Positions 5,494-7,076 of a DNA stretch of 7,076 nucleotides are shown here, in pieces. The notes beneath the pieces are model-generated. The model did no database searches, was not told the origin of the DNA, and was given only the letters and a program-made list of their open reading frames with translations. The DNA is taken from contig SKWC01000192.1 in NCBI GenBank assembly GCA_007129145.1, positions 1 through 7,076 on the forward strand. Direction: 5' to 3'. Each line of letters opens with the position of its first letter. The first letter of the stretch is position 1. Source of the stretch: Rubritepida sp. Its GTDB lineage: Bacteria > Pseudomonadota > Alphaproteobacteria > Acetobacterales > Acetobacteraceae. The position numbers were made by a program, and so were the translations under genes.

Positions 5494-6804
5494 GTCCCGT
5501 GCCGCCGGGCAGTGCCGCCGTTCCGGCCGGCCAAGGCCCAGGTGGTCGCGCAGCATGGGCCCCGCATATTCCGTGCGGAACAGCCCGCGCCGCTGCAGCT
5601 CCGGCACGACCAGCTCCGCGAAATCCTCGAGCCCCCCGTGGAAATGCGAGGGCATGACGTTGAAGCCATCCGCCGCACCGCCCTCGAACCAGGCCTGCAG
5701 CGTGTCGGCCACCGTCTCGGCGCTGCCGCACAGCACCCAATGGCCGCGCGCGGCGCCCAGCAGGTTGTACACGTCGCGCAGCGTCAGCCCCTCGCGCTTG
5801 GCCTTGTTCAGCACGGTGCTCGCGAAGCCATGCCCGCCGTCGGGCAGGGCGAGGTCCGGCATGGGCGCGTCCAGGTCGTAATCGGTCACGTCAATGCCCA
5901 GGCGGTCGCGCAGCAGCCCGCGGGCGTTGGAGGAATCCACGAAGCCCTGCAACTGCGCGAGCTTCTCGCGCGCCTCGGCGTCGGTGCGGCCCACCACCGG
6001 CATCACCCCGGGCAGCACCGCGACCTCCTCGGTGCCACGGCCGAACTTGGACAGGCGCGACTTCAGGCGCTCATACTGCGCCTTCGCCTCCTCGAAATCC
6101 TGCACGACCGAGAACACGACATCCGCGGTGCGCGCGGCGAAATCGAGCCCGGCCTCGGAGCCGCCGGCCTGCAGGATCACCGGCTGGCCCTGCGGCGAGC
6201 GGGTGATGTTCATCGGCCCCTGCACCGTGAAATGCGCGCCCTTGTGGTTCAGCGCATGCAGCCTGGCCGGGTCTAGGTAGCGGCCGCTTTCGCGGTCGGC
6301 GACCAGCGCGCCATCCTCCCAGCAATCCCACAGCCCGCGCACCACATCCACGAATTCCTCCGCGATGGCGTAGCGGTCGGCGTGCGCGGGGTGCTGGCGG
6401 CCGAAATTGGGCCCGGCCAGCGCGCTGGCGCCGGTCACCGCGTTCCACGCCGCCCGCCCGCCGCTGATGTGGTCCAGCGAGGCGAAGATGCGCGCCACAT
6501 GGTAGGGCTCGTTGTAGGTGGTGGGCATGGTGGCGCCGAGGCCGATGCGGCTGGTCACCATGGCCATGGCGGTCAGCATGGTCAGCGGCTCTAGGCGCAC
6601 CGTGTAGGAGGGGTGCGCGTCGGGGTGGGCGTAGAGGTTGTCGCCCAGGAAGATCATGTCGAAGCAGGCGGCCTCCGCCGTGCGGGCGATTTGGCACAGG
6701 GCGGGCAGGTCCTCGAAGCTGGTGACCGCGCCGGGCATGCGCCAGCCCGCCACATGGCTGCCGGTGGCCAGCAGGAACAGCCCGAGATGCATCTGGCGCG
6801 GCAT
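5476..6804 (-). CDS. NtaA/SnaA/DszA-family FMN-dependent monooxygenase (luciferase-like)
   Basis: This 442-residue protein has the full length expected of the NtaA/SnaA/DszA group of two-component flavin monooxygenases, which use FMNH2 from a separate reductase and O2 to attack C-N or C-S compounds such as nitrilotriacetate or dibenzothiophene sulfone. Typical motifs are GSHVAGWRMPGA (15-26), DMIFLGDNLY (49-58), LEPLTMLTAMAMVTSRIGLG (71-90), TYNEPYHVAR (96-105), LDHISGGRAAWNAVTG (110-125), and VILQAGGSEAGLDFAARTAD (209-228). It is presumably cytoplasmic. The start is set by AAGGGG (minus strand, 6812-6817), 7 nt before the ATG; an upstream in-frame ATG at 6933 adds only low-complexity sequence. 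It is convergent with the Rieske gene and divergent from the M20-type gene. No flavin reductase is seen in the window. The substrate is unknown; the neighbours suggest an N-containing organic compound, by inference only. Confidence 0.92.
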   Translation of the reverse strand: MPRQMHLGLFLLATGSHVAGWRMPGAVTSFEDLPALCQIARTAEAACFDMIFLGDNLYAHPDAHPSYTVRLEPLTMLTAMAMVTSRIGLGATMPTTYNEPYHVARIFASLDHISGGRAAWNAVTGASALAGPNFGRQHPAHADRYAIAEEFVDVVRGLWDCWEDGALVADRESGRYLDPARLHALNHKGAHFTVQGPMNITRSPQGQPVILQAGGSEAGLDFAARTADVVFSVVQDFEEAKAQYERLKSRLSKFGRGTEEVAVLPGVMPVVGRTDAEAREKLAQLQGFVDSSNARGLLRDRLGIDVTDYDLDAPMPDLALPDGGHGFASTVLNKAKREGLTLRDVYNLLGAARGHWVLCGSAETVADTLQAWFEGGAADGFNVMPSHFHGGLEDFAELVVPELQRRGLFRTEYAGPMLRDHLGLGRPERRHCPAARDKSAAE

Positions 6805-6966
6805 GGCGAAACCCCTTCGGCGGCGGCGATTGAATGGCGCTTGATCGGGCCGAGTGTGGAACGACCGCGCCGCCGCCGCCAGCCTCGCCGGCCCCTTCGC
6901 CCCCTTGCCGCAGGCGGCTTCGGGGCGGAGCATGCGCGCCAGGTGACGAGGAAGGAAGCAAAGCCC
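6805..6966. other. Divergent intergenic region between the monooxygenase and M20-type genes
   Basis: This 162-bp region should carry promoters for both genes. It holds good ribosome binding sites on both sides: AAGGGG for the monooxygenase (6812-6817, minus strand) and AAGGAAG for the plus-strand gene (6952-6958). Hexamer candidates are weak: minus-strand TTCCAC (6856-6861) with an AT-richer patch near 6829-6836, and plus-strand TTGAAT and TTGATC (6830 and 6841, 11 nt apart). CGCCGCCGCCGCC low complexity lies near 6867-6880, and GCCGC/GCGGC (6907-6918) is a small palindrome. No clear operator is seen. Confidence 0.5.
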
Positions 6967-7076
6967 ATGGAAAACGCGCGACCGGCGGGCACGCCACCCT
7001 CGCGGCTGTGGCGTCGCCTGATGCGCCTGGCTGAGATCGGCGACACCGGCGATGGCGGGGTGAACCGGCAGGCCTA
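6967..7076 (+). CDS. Probable Zn-dependent hydrolase, M20/carbamoylase type (5' end only)
   Basis: Only 36 codons are in the window; the frame is open at the edge. The segment RLWRRLMRLAEIGDTGDGG (13-31) followed by VNRQA (32-36) matches the N-terminal signature I know from the hydantoinase/carbamoylase family (N-carbamoyl-L-amino-acid hydrolase, beta-ureidopropionase and allantoate amidohydrolase relatives), usually of the form RLWxxLMxMAxIGATPxGGVxRLAL. These enzymes cleave carbamoyl or amide C-N bonds with a two-metal site that lies further downstream, outside the window. ATG 6967 is supported by AAGGAAG (6952-6958), 8 nt upstream; an in-frame GTG at 6943 is a weaker alternative. It is divergent from the monooxygenase, so the two may be co-regulated. 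No catalytic residue is visible yet, so the call rests on the N-terminal signature alone. Confidence 0.62.
   Translation, partial: MENARPAGTPPSRLWRRLMRLAEIGDTGDGGVNRQA

Noticed and set aside
5512..6276. A 254-codon plus-strand frame opposite the flavin monooxygenase
   Set aside because: The opposite strand has a full-length, motif-rich monooxygenase with a good ribosome binding site; this frame has neither.
6805..6933. N-terminal extension of the monooxygenase to an ATG at 6933
   Set aside because: The added residues are low-complexity and outside the family pattern. The ATG at 6804 has AAGGGG 7 nt upstream and begins directly at the conserved N-terminal strand.
6834..7034. A 66-codon plus-strand frame overlapping the start of the M20-type gene
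   Set aside because: It has a Pro/Ala-rich translation and no ribosome binding site, and it overlaps in another frame the gene that has a good ribosome binding site at 6952-6958.

Overview
The window is very GC-rich (I judge about 70% by eye; not computed), with G or C at most third codon positions, short gaps, GTG starts and GTGA stop/start overlaps. Together with the gene families present, this suggests a high-GC alphaproteobacterium, possibly Acetobacteraceae or another Rhodospirillales member (Roseomonas-like). That placement is inference. No RNA gene, insertion sequence, phage gene or CRISPR array is visible.

Left part (1-2513). A TMEM43-family membrane protein on the minus strand (18-1202) stands divergent to a plus-strand protein (1530-2513) with a trypsin/HtrA-like domain followed by a PDZ domain. 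In the second protein all three catalytic-triad positions appear to be replaced (His to Tyr71, Asp to Gly101, Ser to Trp174), so it is probably a pseudoprotease. The 327-bp gap between them holds a promoter candidate for each direction and a possible leaderless leader ORF that overlaps the start of the pseudoprotease gene.

Middle part (2580-5466). Four tightly packed plus-strand genes look like one catabolic operon: an ABM-fold small monooxygenase, two paralogous metal-dependent hydrolases/decarboxylases of the amidohydrolase-2 (ACMSD-like) family, and a small Rieske [2Fe-2S] protein. The first three are joined by 4-nt overlaps, and the Rieske gene follows after 3 nt.

Right part (5476-7076). 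An NtaA/SnaA/DszA-type flavin-dependent monooxygenase lies convergent to the operon on the minus strand. Divergent from it, across a 162-bp intergenic region, is the 5' end of a probable Zn-dependent M20-family amidase/carbamoylase that runs off the window.

Read together, the middle and right parts suggest breakdown of an aromatic or nitrogen-containing heterocyclic compound: oxygenation by a flavin monooxygenase and the ABM protein, electron transfer through the Rieske protein, C-C or C-N cleavage by the paired amidohydrolases, and amide or carbamoyl hydrolysis by the M20 enzyme. The substrate cannot be read from the sequence. The most unusual items are the triad-less HtrA-like protein, the paired amidohydrolases with an orphan Rieske protein whose cluster-binding loop is enlarged, and the possible leaderless leader ORF.
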